Assembly (NCBI GenBank): GCA_040507225.1
Contig: JBEVVG010000003.1
Coordinates: 124,001-188,000 of the forward strand
DNA: 64,000 nucleotides
From: Thiodiazotropha sp040507225
GTDB lineage: Bacteria; Pseudomonadota; Gammaproteobacteria; Chromatiales; Chromatiaceae
Direction: 5' to 3'
Shown: one piece after another, positions 1 through 8,261 of the stretch
Position numbering within the stretch: the stretch's first letter is position 1
How the letters are laid out: every line of letters starts with the position of its first letter
The notes under the pieces: generated by a model
What the model was told of the DNA's origin: nothing
What the model saw: only the letters and a program-made list of their open reading frames with translations
Databases searched by the model: none
Program-made: the position numbers and the translations under genes

Positions 1-2
1 GG

Positions 3-458
3 GTCGCGCTGATTCTGGAATCACCGGGCCGGGTTCCCGGTGAGCGACTCTGCTGTCGCGGTCTGGGATTCGGGGTGGAGTCCGCCCATGTTGAGTCCGA
101 GCAACCCCTGCGCGCCGACGGTCTGTCCACGGCCATCAAGGACGCGGTGCGTGATGCCGGCTTTGAAATGGGGGATCTGGATTTTCGCATCACCGATCTG
201 TCTGGTGAACAGTACTATTTCAAAGAAGCCAGCCTGGCACTGAGCCGCACCCTGAGAACCCGCAAGGAGGAATTCGACATCTGGCATCCCGCGGACTGTA
301 TCGGCGAGGTGGGCGCCGCCGCCGGGGCGGCTATGCTGGTGGTACTGAAGAGTGCCTGTGACAAGGGCTATTCGCTGGGCACCCGAATACTCGCCCATGC
401 GGGCAATGACGACGGCAAGCGCGCCTCCTGGGTGCTGGCATGGATGAGCGGAGGCTGA
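3..458 (+). CDS. Ketoacyl-synthase (thiolase-fold) like protein, C-terminal part
   Basis: The frame is open from the window edge, so this is the last ~151 residues of a longer protein; internal GTG codons such as that at 75 are not real starts. The segment has the pattern of the C-terminal half of a beta-ketoacyl synthase: a GEVGAAAGAA glycine/alanine-rich turn near the end followed by a hydrophobic helix and a final strand (ASWVLAW). It ends 4 bp before the PAAR-like effector gene, implying one operon. From memory, ketoacyl-synthase-like proteins accompany DUF4150/PAAR-like effectors in type VI secretion clusters, where they are thought to help effector loading or modification rather than lipid synthesis; that role is inference here. 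The catalytic Cys region lies outside the window. Confidence 0.6.
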   Translation, partial: VALILESPGRVPGERLCCRGLGFGVESAHVESEQPLRADGLSTAIKDAVRDAGFEMGDLDFRITDLSGEQYYFKEASLALSRTLRTRKEEFDIWHPADCIGEVGAAAGAAMLVVLKSACDKGYSLGTRILAHAGNDDGKRASWVLAWMSGG

Positions 459-462
459 GCTG

Positions 463-1737
463 ATGGCCAACAAGGTGTTTGCGAACGGCCGCGAGGTCTC
501 CTGCAAGAAAGCCAACGGCAAGGCCATCTGTGCCTTTCCCGATGTCTGTTTTACCCCGCCCCAGACCCCGGCGACGCCTCCAGGGGTGCCGATTCCCTAT
601 CCCAATACCGGAATGGCGTCGGACACCACCTCCGGCAGCAAAAAGGTCAAGATCTCCGGTAAGGAGGTCATGCTCAAGAACAAGTCCCACTTCAAGACCT
701 CCATGGGTGACGAGGCCGGCTGTGCGCCCAAGAAGGGCATCATCACCAGCAAGACCAAAGGCAAGGTCTACTTCAATGCCTGGTCAATGGATGTGAAGTT
801 CGAAGGCAAGAACGTGGTGCGCAGCCTGGATCTGACTACCCACAATCATGCCAGCCAGCCCGGTCAGACCCCTCCCTGGGTCTATATGGACGCGATGGCC
901 ATGTCCACCGCCTCGGACGACTGCAAGGCCGATACGCAGAAGACCCAGGACTGCATGGAAAAGCACATCAAGAACAACACCAAGCAGCAGCCGCGTAAGG
1001 ATCACAAGGTGGATGGGGCCACCAAGAAGGCCGCGGTTGAAGACAACGATAAGGTCGATTGGGACGCCCTGGTGGAAGCGGATGCGGGCAAAAAGGAGTT
1101 TTACAACAAAGCCGGCGCGACCCGGGACCTGTGCGAGGACGACGACTGCAAGGGTCAGCTCGATTGCAATCTGGTGCCTTTCGACTTCGGCTGCTGTGAT
1201 GGCAAGACGCCGCATCATGTCATACCCGCGCACTGCTTCATGCCATCCGGCGAGCGCAAGGCGGGTTCCGGAGAGCGTTACCCCGGGTGTGACAGTTACG
1301 ATGACACCACAGCTCCCTGTATCTGTCTCGAGGGTGGAACCAAAAGCGAAAGCGACGCCGCCGGCAAACTCAAGGAGCATGGCCGGGTCCACGCCATCGT
1401 CGACGTGGAAGAAGACAAGTTCATGAAGGTCGAGGAACTCAACACCCCGACCGGCAAGCCGAAGATGCGTGGCGGCGAGCGGGCGACCAAGAAGACCGCC
1501 GGTTCCTGGAGTTTTGAAGACGCCAACGAAAAGGGCTCAGATGCGGTCACCCAGGTCAAGCAGACCTGTAACAAGGCCTGCATGAAAAAGCAGTGCGAAG
1601 CGGCTCACAAGGAGATGGGCATGGACGTGGGGCCGGGTAAATCCGACAAGGTCATGCTGCGGGCGGATTCGAGCGGCAACCGGACACCGGCCGGTTTCGT
1701 TCCGGGCGGCGCGGTCTCCTCGGGTCCGGGTGTGTAA
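463..1737 (+). CDS. PAAR-like (DUF4150) protein with C-terminal HNH-type nuclease toxin domain
   Basis: A 424-aa probable type VI secretion effector. Residues ~1-140 match the DUF4150/Tox-PAAR-like domain: MANKVFANGR start, a proline-rich loop with PIPYPNTGMASD, then the repeated short strands that cap a VgrG spike. Residues ~150-230 are a lysine/aspartate-rich linker. The C-terminal part contains the tandem His of TPHHVIPAHCF (His251-252) and a second HGRVHAI segment (His307, His310), as in HNH/Endo VII-type nuclease toxins, with many cysteines (about residues 223-290) that could hold zinc. Specific subfamily and DNA versus RNA target cannot be assigned by eye. It is directly downstream of the ketoacyl-synthase-like gene and 24 bp upstream of a propeller protein that could be its immunity partner. 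Confidence 0.75.
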   Translation: MANKVFANGREVSCKKANGKAICAFPDVCFTPPQTPATPPGVPIPYPNTGMASDTTSGSKKVKISGKEVMLKNKSHFKTSMGDEAGCAPKKGIITSKTKGKVYFNAWSMDVKFEGKNVVRSLDLTTHNHASQPGQTPPWVYMDAMAMSTASDDCKADTQKTQDCMEKHIKNNTKQQPRKDHKVDGATKKAAVEDNDKVDWDALVEADAGKKEFYNKAGATRDLCEDDDCKGQLDCNLVPFDFGCCDGKTPHHVIPAHCFMPSGERKAGSGERYPGCDSYDDTTAPCICLEGGTKSESDAAGKLKEHGRVHAIVDVEEDKFMKVEELNTPTGKPKMRGGERATKKTAGSWSFEDANEKGSDAVTQVKQTCNKACMKKQCEAAHKEMGMDVGPGKSDKVMLRADSSGNRTPAGFVPGGAVSSGPGV

Positions 1738-1761
1738 ATCATAAAGGAGCAAGAAACGATC

Positions 1762-2673
1762 ATGTCCAACGGCAAGGTGCCTGTAACATTTCTCAATGCC
1801 CACTCCGGTCGCAAAGGCGCGCTGGGTGTGTTGGCCTTCCCCGACATGCTTACCCGCGACGACATCTTCTGCCGTTTCTTTACCTGCATCGAAGGCAACT
1901 GGGGCAAGGCCGATTTCGAATTCGATGGCAAGGCGCTGACTTACAAAACCGGTCCAGGCGAGTACCGGGGCTGGTGGATACTCGGCAAGAACGGGGAGGT
2001 CGCCGAGGTGTCGGCGCAGGGTATCGAGCAGGAACAGATACCCGGTGCGGGCCTTAACCTTGAGCAGCCCTACGGCTACGTGGAAATGATCCGCAACATC
2101 GCCGGTGAGCTCTATGTCTGCGGTTACGGTCGCCAGGTTTACAAACGCAGCGAGGATGGCTGGGCATCGATCAGCGATGTGATCCTCACCCGGGACAGCG
2201 CCACCGGTTTCTTCGATATCGACGGCAGCGACCCCCGGCATATCTACGCGGTGGGCTGGCAGGGGGAAATCTACTTCTACGACGGCAGTCGCTGGCACCA
2301 GGACGACAGCCCCACCAATAGCCATCTCGCCAGCGTCTGCTGCGCCGAGGACGGCAGCATCTGGATCGCGGGTAACAAAGGCGTGGTGCTGCACGGCCAG
2401 TATAATCAATGGACGCAGATCAGCAGCGAGGACATGACCGGTAACTGGTACTCGGTTGCGGTCTATGAAGGTAAAGCGTACCTGGCGGGCAACCAGTCAC
2501 TGGCGGTTGTCGAAGGCGATGAAATCGTTCCGCTTGACGTGGGGCTGGACCGGGCGATCACAACCCACAAGCTCAGTGCCAGGGAAGGGTTGCTGTGGTC
2601 CGTGGGGGAGAAGGATATCCTGATGTTCGATGGGCAGAGATGGCAGGAAGTTGCACATCCCGATAATGTCTGA
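1762..2673 (+). CDS. Beta-propeller-like protein, candidate immunity or partner of the PAAR-like effector
   Basis: 303 aa, with ATG preceded by AAGGAG (1744-1749). I do not recognise a named family. From about residue 90 the sequence shows ~40-residue repeats ending in aromatic-rich strands (VCGYGRQVYKRSEDGW, YAVGWQGEIYFYDGSRW, WIAGNKGVVLHGQYNQW, YLAGNQSLAVVEG, WSVGEKDILMFDGQRW), the pattern of a Kelch/WD-type propeller with about five or six blades. There is no signal peptide or membrane segment, so it should be cytoplasmic. Its position immediately after the effector gene, closing the operon, is where immunity proteins normally sit; that role is inferred from context only. Confidence 0.55.
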   Translation: MSNGKVPVTFLNAHSGRKGALGVLAFPDMLTRDDIFCRFFTCIEGNWGKADFEFDGKALTYKTGPGEYRGWWILGKNGEVAEVSAQGIEQEQIPGAGLNLEQPYGYVEMIRNIAGELYVCGYGRQVYKRSEDGWASISDVILTRDSATGFFDIDGSDPRHIYAVGWQGEIYFYDGSRWHQDDSPTNSHLASVCCAEDGSIWIAGNKGVVLHGQYNQWTQISSEDMTGNWYSVAVYEGKAYLAGNQSLAVVEGDEIVPLDVGLDRAITTHKLSAREGLLWSVGEKDILMFDGQRWQEVAHPDNV

Positions 2674-2935
2674 ATGATGCCCGGGTAGTGCTGTCGTCAC
2701 ACTTCTGATGCTGGACTCTCTTGTGCATCAATTCACAGTTCACTGACTGTCTGTGGCCGGCGAGTAAATTGCCCATGCGGCTTAATCCACGATAATCTGC
2801 CGGGAATCCAATCAACGTCAGGTCCTGATGCCGCTTCTGCGCACTCAAGGACGGGTCCGGTGACGATCAAATCGCTTACAATTGAAATGAACATCAATTC
2901 CGTATCGTTTCAATACATCTTCAACACAATCCTGA

Positions 2936-3889
2936 ATGACTGAAAAACCTGTAACCGTTTATTTTGGCGAAACCCTGGGATCCTACGGTTTTGGTGACGG
3001 ACATCCCTTCGGCACCGACCGCCTTCAGGCCTTCTGGAAGGAGACCCTCAAGCAGGGTCTCGATCAGAAGGTGAGTATCGCTTCGCCCCGGAAATGCCCT
3101 GAAGAGGCCTTGACCCGCTTTCACACCCAGGACTATGTCAGTCGGGTCAGGGCTCAGTCGAAAACCGGGTACGGTTATCTCGATGCGGGGGACACGCCGG
3201 CATTTCAGGGTGTCTACGAAGCCGGTTGTACCGTAGTGGGTTCAGTGCTGGATGGCATGGAGCAGATCCTCACGGGCAGCCATCCCAAGGTGTTCGTGCC
3301 GATTGCCGGTCTCCATCACGCGCGACGGGATTCTGCAGCGGGGTTCTGTGTTTTCAATGACATCGGTGTATTGATCGAGTCGTTGAGACAGTTGCATGGG
3401 ATCCGGCGGATTGCCTATGTCGATATCGACGCACACCACGGTGACGGGGTTTTCTATGCTTACGAATCCGACCCGGATTTAATCTGCGTCGACATTCATG
3501 AAGACGGGCGTTTTCTCTATCCTGGGACCGGTAGTGTGGAAGAGACGGGTATGGGAGAAGCCGAGGGTACAAAAATCAACATACCGCTGCCACCCCGGGC
3601 CAATGATGAACAGTTTCAGCGAATTTGGCCTGCTATCGAGGCCTTTGTTCGCAAATCCAGGCCTGAAATAATCATACTGCAGGCCGGAGCGGACAGTATC
3701 GACGGAGATCCGCTGACACACATGGCCTTCACCCCGGCTGCACATGCCCATGCCGCTCGTCGCTTGAATACGCTTGCCAATGAAATCTGTGAGGGACGCA
3801 TGATTGCGCTGGGTGGTGGAGGTTATAACCGAAACAACCTGGGATTAGCCTGGAACGGCGTGATCCGGGCGATGCTGGATGAGGATTGA
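2936..3889 (+). CDS. Histone deacetylase-family (class II-type) amidohydrolase
   Basis: 317 aa, the usual length for bacterial HDAC-like/acetylpolyamine amidohydrolase proteins. These cytoplasmic zinc enzymes remove acetyl groups from lysine or polyamines. Visible motifs are the active-site His pair GLHHARRDSAAGF (His127-128), the zinc-binding strand YVDIDAHHGDG (Asp165, His167), the third ligand in QAGADSIDGDPL (Asp253) and the late LGGGGYN turn before the C-terminal helix. All catalytic and metal residues are present, so it should be active. It is monocistronic, with a ~260-bp gap on the left. The substrate cannot be told from sequence. Confidence 0.9.
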   Translation: MTEKPVTVYFGETLGSYGFGDGHPFGTDRLQAFWKETLKQGLDQKVSIASPRKCPEEALTRFHTQDYVSRVRAQSKTGYGYLDAGDTPAFQGVYEAGCTVVGSVLDGMEQILTGSHPKVFVPIAGLHHARRDSAAGFCVFNDIGVLIESLRQLHGIRRIAYVDIDAHHGDGVFYAYESDPDLICVDIHEDGRFLYPGTGSVEETGMGEAEGTKINIPLPPRANDEQFQRIWPAIEAFVRKSRPEIIILQAGADSIDGDPLTHMAFTPAAHAHAARRLNTLANEICEGRMIALGGGGYNRNNLGLAWNGVIRAMLDED

Positions 3890-4002
3890 TTGAAAATCGG
3901 TTGTTTATGGCTGGATCTGAGTGATGTTGCGTGGTATCCGTGAGCGACTACCCGGTCACCCAGATTAACTCGATCCCACCGGGCGGCGTACCGCCATCGC
4001 GG

Positions 4003-4074
4003 AAATTACCTGGATACCCAGCGGAAATTACCTGAACACCTAAATAAATTACCCAAATTACCCCCCAAATTACC
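4003..4074. repeat. Five AAATTACC copies with 21-22 bp phasing
   Basis: AAATTACC occurs at 4003, 4025, 4046, 4055 and 4067. Successive distances are 22, 21, 9 and 12 bp, so copies 1, 2, 3 and 5 are spaced about two helical turns apart. It lies in the 340-bp gap (3890-4229) between the deacetylase gene and the zinc-ribbon membrane protein gene. Nothing else in that gap is recognisable. Confidence 0.75.
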
Positions 4075-4229
4075 CAGACACCCACGTTAAGTGCCTGCTG
4101 CTATCGCAGCGTTGATGCAACTGTTAGCATGGGTGTCTGCGTAGAAGGAACGTCCGCGTAAAAGGAACGACCATCTTTTTATACGGATTGAAGTCACATG
4201 GATTACTGGTTAGTGGAGTAAGTAGGTCT

Positions 4230-5378
4230 ATGGATACATCTGACACGACCTATAACATCGTATTCAGAGGAAACACCAGGCAGGGGTTTGAAACGGAGCA
4301 GGTTGAAAGGGCATTTTCCGAGCTCTTTAAACTGCCGTTGGAAAAAAGCCAGAGAATTCTCAGGAAGCCGCGTACCCTGAAAAAGAATCTCTCAAAGCAT
4401 GCGGCCGAACGCATGAGAAACAAGCTCGAACAGATCGGCTTGGAGGTGACGCTTGAACCCCTGGCTGTGGAAAATACCGGCGAATTCTCCCTGTCACTGG
4501 TGCCTATGGAAGGTGAGGTCGCGCATGCGCCCCTCATGCACGATGCGGAACCCGTTAAAAACACTTTAAATTGTCCTGCGTGTGGGGGCGAAGTGGCGTC
4601 GCTGACCGATCCGTGTCCCCACTGCGGTGTTTATCCGCATAAGGTTATTTCCCGCTCACAACCCCAGGCTTCGCTGCCCACCTGCTCGTCGGATATCGAT
4701 GATGGCGTCGAAGAGGAGGTCGATGATCCATGGGATGGCCTGACAATCAAGGGCGTCCTTTCCGGGGCTGTGGCGGCATTGATTGGTGCGATGCTGTGGA
4801 AGGGTATCGCCATAGCTATTGACTATGAGCTGGGTTTGATAGCCTGGGCGATCGGCGGTGGGATCGGTTTCGTGGTCGCCTTCAGCGGTAGCCGTGGGCA
4901 AGCGGCAGCGGTTTACTGCGGGGTCCTGGCCCTGGTGGCGATTCTCGGTGGCAAATATCTTTTCTATGCGGATTTGCAAAGCAACCTTGGTGAGTTGCTG
5001 GCGGGATCAGCTGACGAATTTCATGCGCTCTATGCGGAAGAACTTGCGGATGCCGAGGCGCTTGAATCGGTCTCGGGTGAGGAGGAGCAACGCAGTTTCA
5101 TGCTCATGCACGGCTATACCGAGGCCCGCGATACCGAGAGTATTTCATGGGAGGAGCTCGAGCAGTTTCAAAATGAAACCATGCCTCGTCTCATGAGTTT
5201 TGCGGATATGCCCCCCAGCTACGAGGAGTGGTATCAGACCACGATTGAGGCGAATTTAAGTGCCGTCTCACCCACCGATCTGATGAAGGAGTCGTTCGAT
5301 TTTATCGATGCGTTATTTCTGTTTCTCGGTATATCAACCGCGGCCAAGGTGGGATACGGACGCGGCCGGTCAGCCTGA
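4230..5378 (+). CDS. Zinc-ribbon membrane protein of unknown function
   Basis: I place the start at the ATG at 4230 (MDTSDTTYNIVFRG), which follows GGAG at 4215-4218; an in-frame ATG 42 bp upstream lacks a ribosome site. It gives 382 aa. Residues ~7-75 form a compact basic alpha/beta domain (NIVFRGNTRQGFETEQV..., with LFKLP and KLEQIGLEV) seen at the N-terminus of various uncharacterised bacterial membrane proteins. It is followed by a zinc ribbon with two CPxCG knuckles (CPACG and CPHCG, ~residues 113-132), an acidic stretch, and a hydrophobic region of two or three membrane helices (~residues 165-245). The C-terminal ~120 residues are acidic and soluble, with one last hydrophobic segment. 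No catalytic motif is visible. Confidence 0.6.
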   Translation: MDTSDTTYNIVFRGNTRQGFETEQVERAFSELFKLPLEKSQRILRKPRTLKKNLSKHAAERMRNKLEQIGLEVTLEPLAVENTGEFSLSLVPMEGEVAHAPLMHDAEPVKNTLNCPACGGEVASLTDPCPHCGVYPHKVISRSQPQASLPTCSSDIDDGVEEEVDDPWDGLTIKGVLSGAVAALIGAMLWKGIAIAIDYELGLIAWAIGGGIGFVVAFSGSRGQAAAVYCGVLALVAILGGKYLFYADLQSNLGELLAGSADEFHALYAEELADAEALESVSGEEEQRSFMLMHGYTEARDTESISWEELEQFQNETMPRLMSFADMPPSYEEWYQTTIEANLSAVSPTDLMKESFDFIDALFLFLGISTAAKVGYGRGRSA

Positions 5379-5405
5379 AACCCTGTGTGACATTCTGTTG
5401 AAACC

Positions 5406-5918
5406 ATGGAAATCGAAATCACTTTAATTAGGGAAGACTGGAAAAAATTCCACTCATTCATAGAAAAAGATATCCTCAGGTCCAAGTCACGTAAAACATC
5501 ATCCCACTTGGGTCAATTCGTGATATGGGTGCTTCTTGGTGTTGCATTTATGGCTGTGTTTCAGCAATTGAGCCATTTCCATTGGCCTACAGCAGTCAGC
5601 GTGGCAGCTGTATTTGCAATCATATTTGGCTTGTTTATCTATGAACTCAACAAACTCAAGCAGTTATATGCTCCGTCTGACGCTGGTCCATTCGTAGGCG
5701 CTCATCGGTTCAACATCAATGAAGAGGGAATTTATAGCCAAGGCGATGGATACAGAGGATTTCATTCCTGGTCAGTGGTAAAGAGGATCGTCAGGAATAA
5801 TGGAATGGTTCTGATGATGATAGATACGGCCTATGGGTATGTTTTTCCCGAATCGCACCTGGATAATCCAGAACAATTTATCCAATACATCACTGAATGC
5901 AGCAACAACGCCTGGTGA
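5406..5918 (+). CDS. YcxB-like inner-membrane protein
   Basis: 170 aa. It has a short N-terminal segment, two adjacent membrane helices (~residues 35-80, FVIWVLLGVAF and AVSVAAVFAIIFGLFIY), then a cytoplasmic C-terminal beta-rich domain with INEEGIYSQGD, WSVVKRIVRN and MMIDTAYGYVFPE. This two-helix plus C-terminal domain layout is that of the YcxB-like family, whose function is unknown. It starts 27 bp after the preceding gene, so the two are probably cotranscribed. Its base composition is visibly more AT-rich than the neighbours, a weak sign of separate origin. The ~270 bp following it hold nothing I recognise. Confidence 0.6.
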   Translation: MEIEITLIREDWKKFHSFIEKDILRSKSRKTSSHLGQFVIWVLLGVAFMAVFQQLSHFHWPTAVSVAAVFAIIFGLFIYELNKLKQLYAPSDAGPFVGAHRFNINEEGIYSQGDGYRGFHSWSVVKRIVRNNGMVLMMIDTAYGYVFPESHLDNPEQFIQYITECSNNAW

Positions 5919-6185
5919 ATCCACTATTGCAATGCACCTTTGTCGCCGTACAGCTGTGGCTACTCAACCAAAGCGTGAACCGCAACTGGATCGGATTGAT
6001 GCCGAGGGGTTTTTCGTCAGCGTTTTTCTGAGTGTGACGGTTGGCCAGTATAAGGTTTGCAGTCGCGTTTCCTGTCCATGCGCTAAGGCTGCACCGTCAA
6101 TCGTTGTTCGCACAGGTGTTGCAACGGCCATGAAGTGCATCCGACCTTCACCGGACTGCAAATTGTGTCGCATCGTCACCCAAGA

Positions 6186-7094
6186 TCACGCCCGGTCATC
6201 CTTGACGAACAGGGACTCGCGCGCGCGCTTCAACAATTCGGCAACCACGGGATGGGTCACCTTGCGTTCGATGGAGATGGCATAAAAGTGCTCCTGCACC
6301 TCGTCGGTCTGTCCGATGGCCTGGACCTGATACTGTCGTTCCACCTCGGATTCTATGGCTGCGGGTGCGATGAAGATCCCCGCGCCTTCCTGGCCGAACA
6401 CCTTCATCAGGGCGCTGTCGTCGAATTCCGCCACCACCTGCGGGTGAATGCGGTTTTTCTCCAGCCACTGATCGATGCCTGAACGCAATTGATTGCCGCT
6501 GCTCGGCAGCAGCAGCGGGGCGCCCTCGAGACAGCGGGGAAACGATCCTTTCAACTGTCTGATCACCGATGACTTTGCGAAAAAGCCCACCGAGCTTTCC
6601 CCGAGTTTGTGGCTGTAGCCCCGGGTGCTAACCGTGGGAGGGATGGGGCGATCCGCCAGCACCAGGTCGAGACGGTGTAGCGTCAATTCCGCGAGCAGAT
6701 TGTCGATAGCGGCCTCCCGGCAGACGATGCGCAGACTGTCCTCCATCTCCAGGGCCGGTTGCAGGATCCTGTGGGCGATCGACTTCGGCAGGACATCCAC
6801 CACCCCGACCCGGAACAACTGGGTTCGACCGGCGGGCAGGCTGTGTACCATGTCCTCGAGCTCTCCCCCCAGGGAGAAGATCTCATCCGCGTAGCTCAGT
6901 ACCAGACGGCCGACATCCGTCAGTTCCAGGTTACGTCCGACCCGGTTGTATAACGCGACTCCGAGTTGATCCTCCAGTTGGCTCAGTTGCGCGCTGATCG
7001 TCTGTGGCGTCAGGTGCAAGCGTTCACTTGCGCGACTGACACCCCCTTCCCGTGCGACCACCCAGAAATAACGTAAGTGTTTGAAATTTAACAT
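6186..7094 (-). CDS. nhaR: LysR-family regulator, NhaR-like
   Basis: 302 aa from the ATG at 7094 (MLNFKHLRYFWVV); the longer frame begins at a TTG 39 nt upstream and is less likely. The N-terminal winged helix-turn-helix (residues ~1-60) reads MLNFKHLRYFWVVAREGG...LTPQTISAQLSQLEDQL, the form seen in the sodium-proton antiporter activator NhaR, followed by a LysR effector-binding domain. NhaR proteins sense Na+ and activate nhaA or biofilm genes; no antiporter gene is next to it, so the target is open. It is divergent from the hibernation-factor gene across a ~118-bp AT-rich gap, a normal place for a LysR operator. A sodium channel gene lies 1.2 kb away. Confidence 0.8.
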   Translation of the reverse strand: MLNFKHLRYFWVVAREGGVSRASERLHLTPQTISAQLSQLEDQLGVALYNRVGRNLELTDVGRLVLSYADEIFSLGGELEDMVHSLPAGRTQLFRVGVVDVLPKSIAHRILQPALEMEDSLRIVCREAAIDNLLAELTLHRLDLVLADRPIPPTVSTRGYSHKLGESSVGFFAKSSVIRQLKGSFPRCLEGAPLLLPSSGNQLRSGIDQWLEKNRIHPQVVAEFDDSALMKVFGQEGAGIFIAPAAIESEVERQYQVQAIGQTDEVQEHFYAISIERKVTHPVVAELLKRARESLFVKDDRA

Positions 7095-7212
7095 GTCAGA
7101 CCATAAATTCGAAAAAAACGAAATATAAAACAATTATTATCGAATTTTATTGAACATCAAGAGGCCTTAGCATCGGAGCCTGTGAGTTACCCATCACTGA
7201 CAGGAGGTGCCT

Positions 7213-7560
7213 ATGCAGATCGATATCCAAGCCCGGGATTTCTCCCTCACGCCGGCCTTGAGAAACCATGCGGAGCGGCGCGCCCGTTTTGCCCTGACCT
7301 GTTGCGACGACCATATCCAGAGGGTCGTGTTGCGCCTGTCCGACATCAACGGCCCGCGCGGCGGGGCGGACAAGCGCTGCCGCCTGCAGGTGGTGCTGTC
7401 CGGCCTGCCCGATGTGATCATCGAAGATACCGAGGCGGATCTTTACGTGGCCATCGACCGGGCTACCGACCGGGCCGGAAGAACCCTGCTGCGCAAGGTC
7501 GACCGTCGCAACACCCTGCTCAGGCAGGACCGTTCACATCCCGAATTAGTTACTGAATAA
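7213..7560 (+). CDS. Ribosome hibernation factor HPF/RaiA-like protein
   Basis: 115 aa from the ATG at 7213, preceded by a perfect AGGAGG at 7202-7207. The protein has the RaiA/HPF fold signature: MQIDIQARDFSLTPALRNHAERR at the start, alternating strands, VIIEDTEADLYVAIDRATDRAGRTL with the two-helix pattern, and a basic C-terminus. It lacks the long C-terminal dimerisation domain, so it is a short-type factor. These proteins bind in the 30S decoding centre and silence ribosomes in stationary phase or stress. The middle (residues ~40-55) is more divergent than in classical HPF. It is followed at 25 bp by the Bax-inhibitor-like gene. Confidence 0.8.
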   Translation: MQIDIQARDFSLTPALRNHAERRARFALTCCDDHIQRVVLRLSDINGPRGGADKRCRLQVVLSGLPDVIIEDTEADLYVAIDRATDRAGRTLLRKVDRRNTLLRQDRSHPELVTE

Positions 7561-7585
7561 ATCACATACCATGAGGCAACCCGAC

Positions 7586-8257
7586 ATGAATACTCCTTAC
7601 TCTGTCTCCGCGGACCGCACCCAGGCCAGTGTGCTGTCCACCAACAAGGTGGTGCGCAACACCTACCTGCTGCTCTCCATGACCCTGCTGTTCAGCGCGC
7701 TGACCGCCGGTGTCTCGATGGTGCTGAACCTGCCCCATCCCGGACTGCTGCTCACCCTGGGCGGCTATTTCGGCCTGCTGTTCGCCACCTCGAAGTTCCG
7801 CGACAGCGCCCTCGGCCTGGCGTTCGTTTTCGCCCTCACCGGCTTCATGGGTTACACCCTGGGACCGATCATCAACCACTACCTCGCCCTGGCCAACGGC
7901 GGACAGGTGGTGATGACCGCGATGGGCATGACCGGGGTGATCTTCCTCGGCCTGTCCGGATATGCCCTGACCTCGCGCAAGGATTTCAGCTTCATGGGCG
8001 GATTCCTGATGGTTGGTATCCTGGTGGCCTTCCTGGCCGGTCTCGGCGCGGTATTCTTCGAGATGCCCGGGCTCAGCCTGGCGGTTTCCGCGATGTTCGT
8101 GCTGCTGATGGCGGGCCTGATCCTGTACGAGACCAGCAACATCATCCATGGCGGCGAGACCAACTACATCATGGCCACGGTGACCCTGTACGTCTCGATC
8201 TTCAACCTGTTCACCAGCCTGCTGCATCTGCTCGGCTTCATGAACGGGGAAGAGTAA
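7586..8257 (+). CDS. Bax inhibitor-1/YccA-family membrane protein
   Basis: 223 aa from the ATG at 7586, which has GAGG upstream; an ATG at 7571 lacks a ribosome site. It has seven hydrophobic helices, starting at TYLLLSMTLLFSALTAGVSM, with the family features NKVVRNTYLL near the N-terminus, the central GxxGYTLGPII turn and the acidic YETSNIIHGGETNYI motif before the last helix. In E. coli the relative YccA modulates FtsH proteolysis, while the wider family includes pH-sensitive calcium leak channels. It is 4 bp upstream of the sodium channel gene, so the two are almost certainly translated from one message. Confidence 0.9.
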   Translation: MNTPYSVSADRTQASVLSTNKVVRNTYLLLSMTLLFSALTAGVSMVLNLPHPGLLLTLGGYFGLLFATSKFRDSALGLAFVFALTGFMGYTLGPIINHYLALANGGQVVMTAMGMTGVIFLGLSGYALTSRKDFSFMGGFLMVGILVAFLAGLGAVFFEMPGLSLAVSAMFVLLMAGLILYETSNIIHGGETNYIMATVTLYVSIFNLFTSLLHLLGFMNGEE

Positions 8258-8261
8258 CCCC

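Noticed and set aside
2674..2935. Possible FNR-like site TTGAAATGAACATCAA before the deacetylase gene
   Set aside because: The half-sites are 6 bp apart rather than 4, so it does not fit an FNR box.
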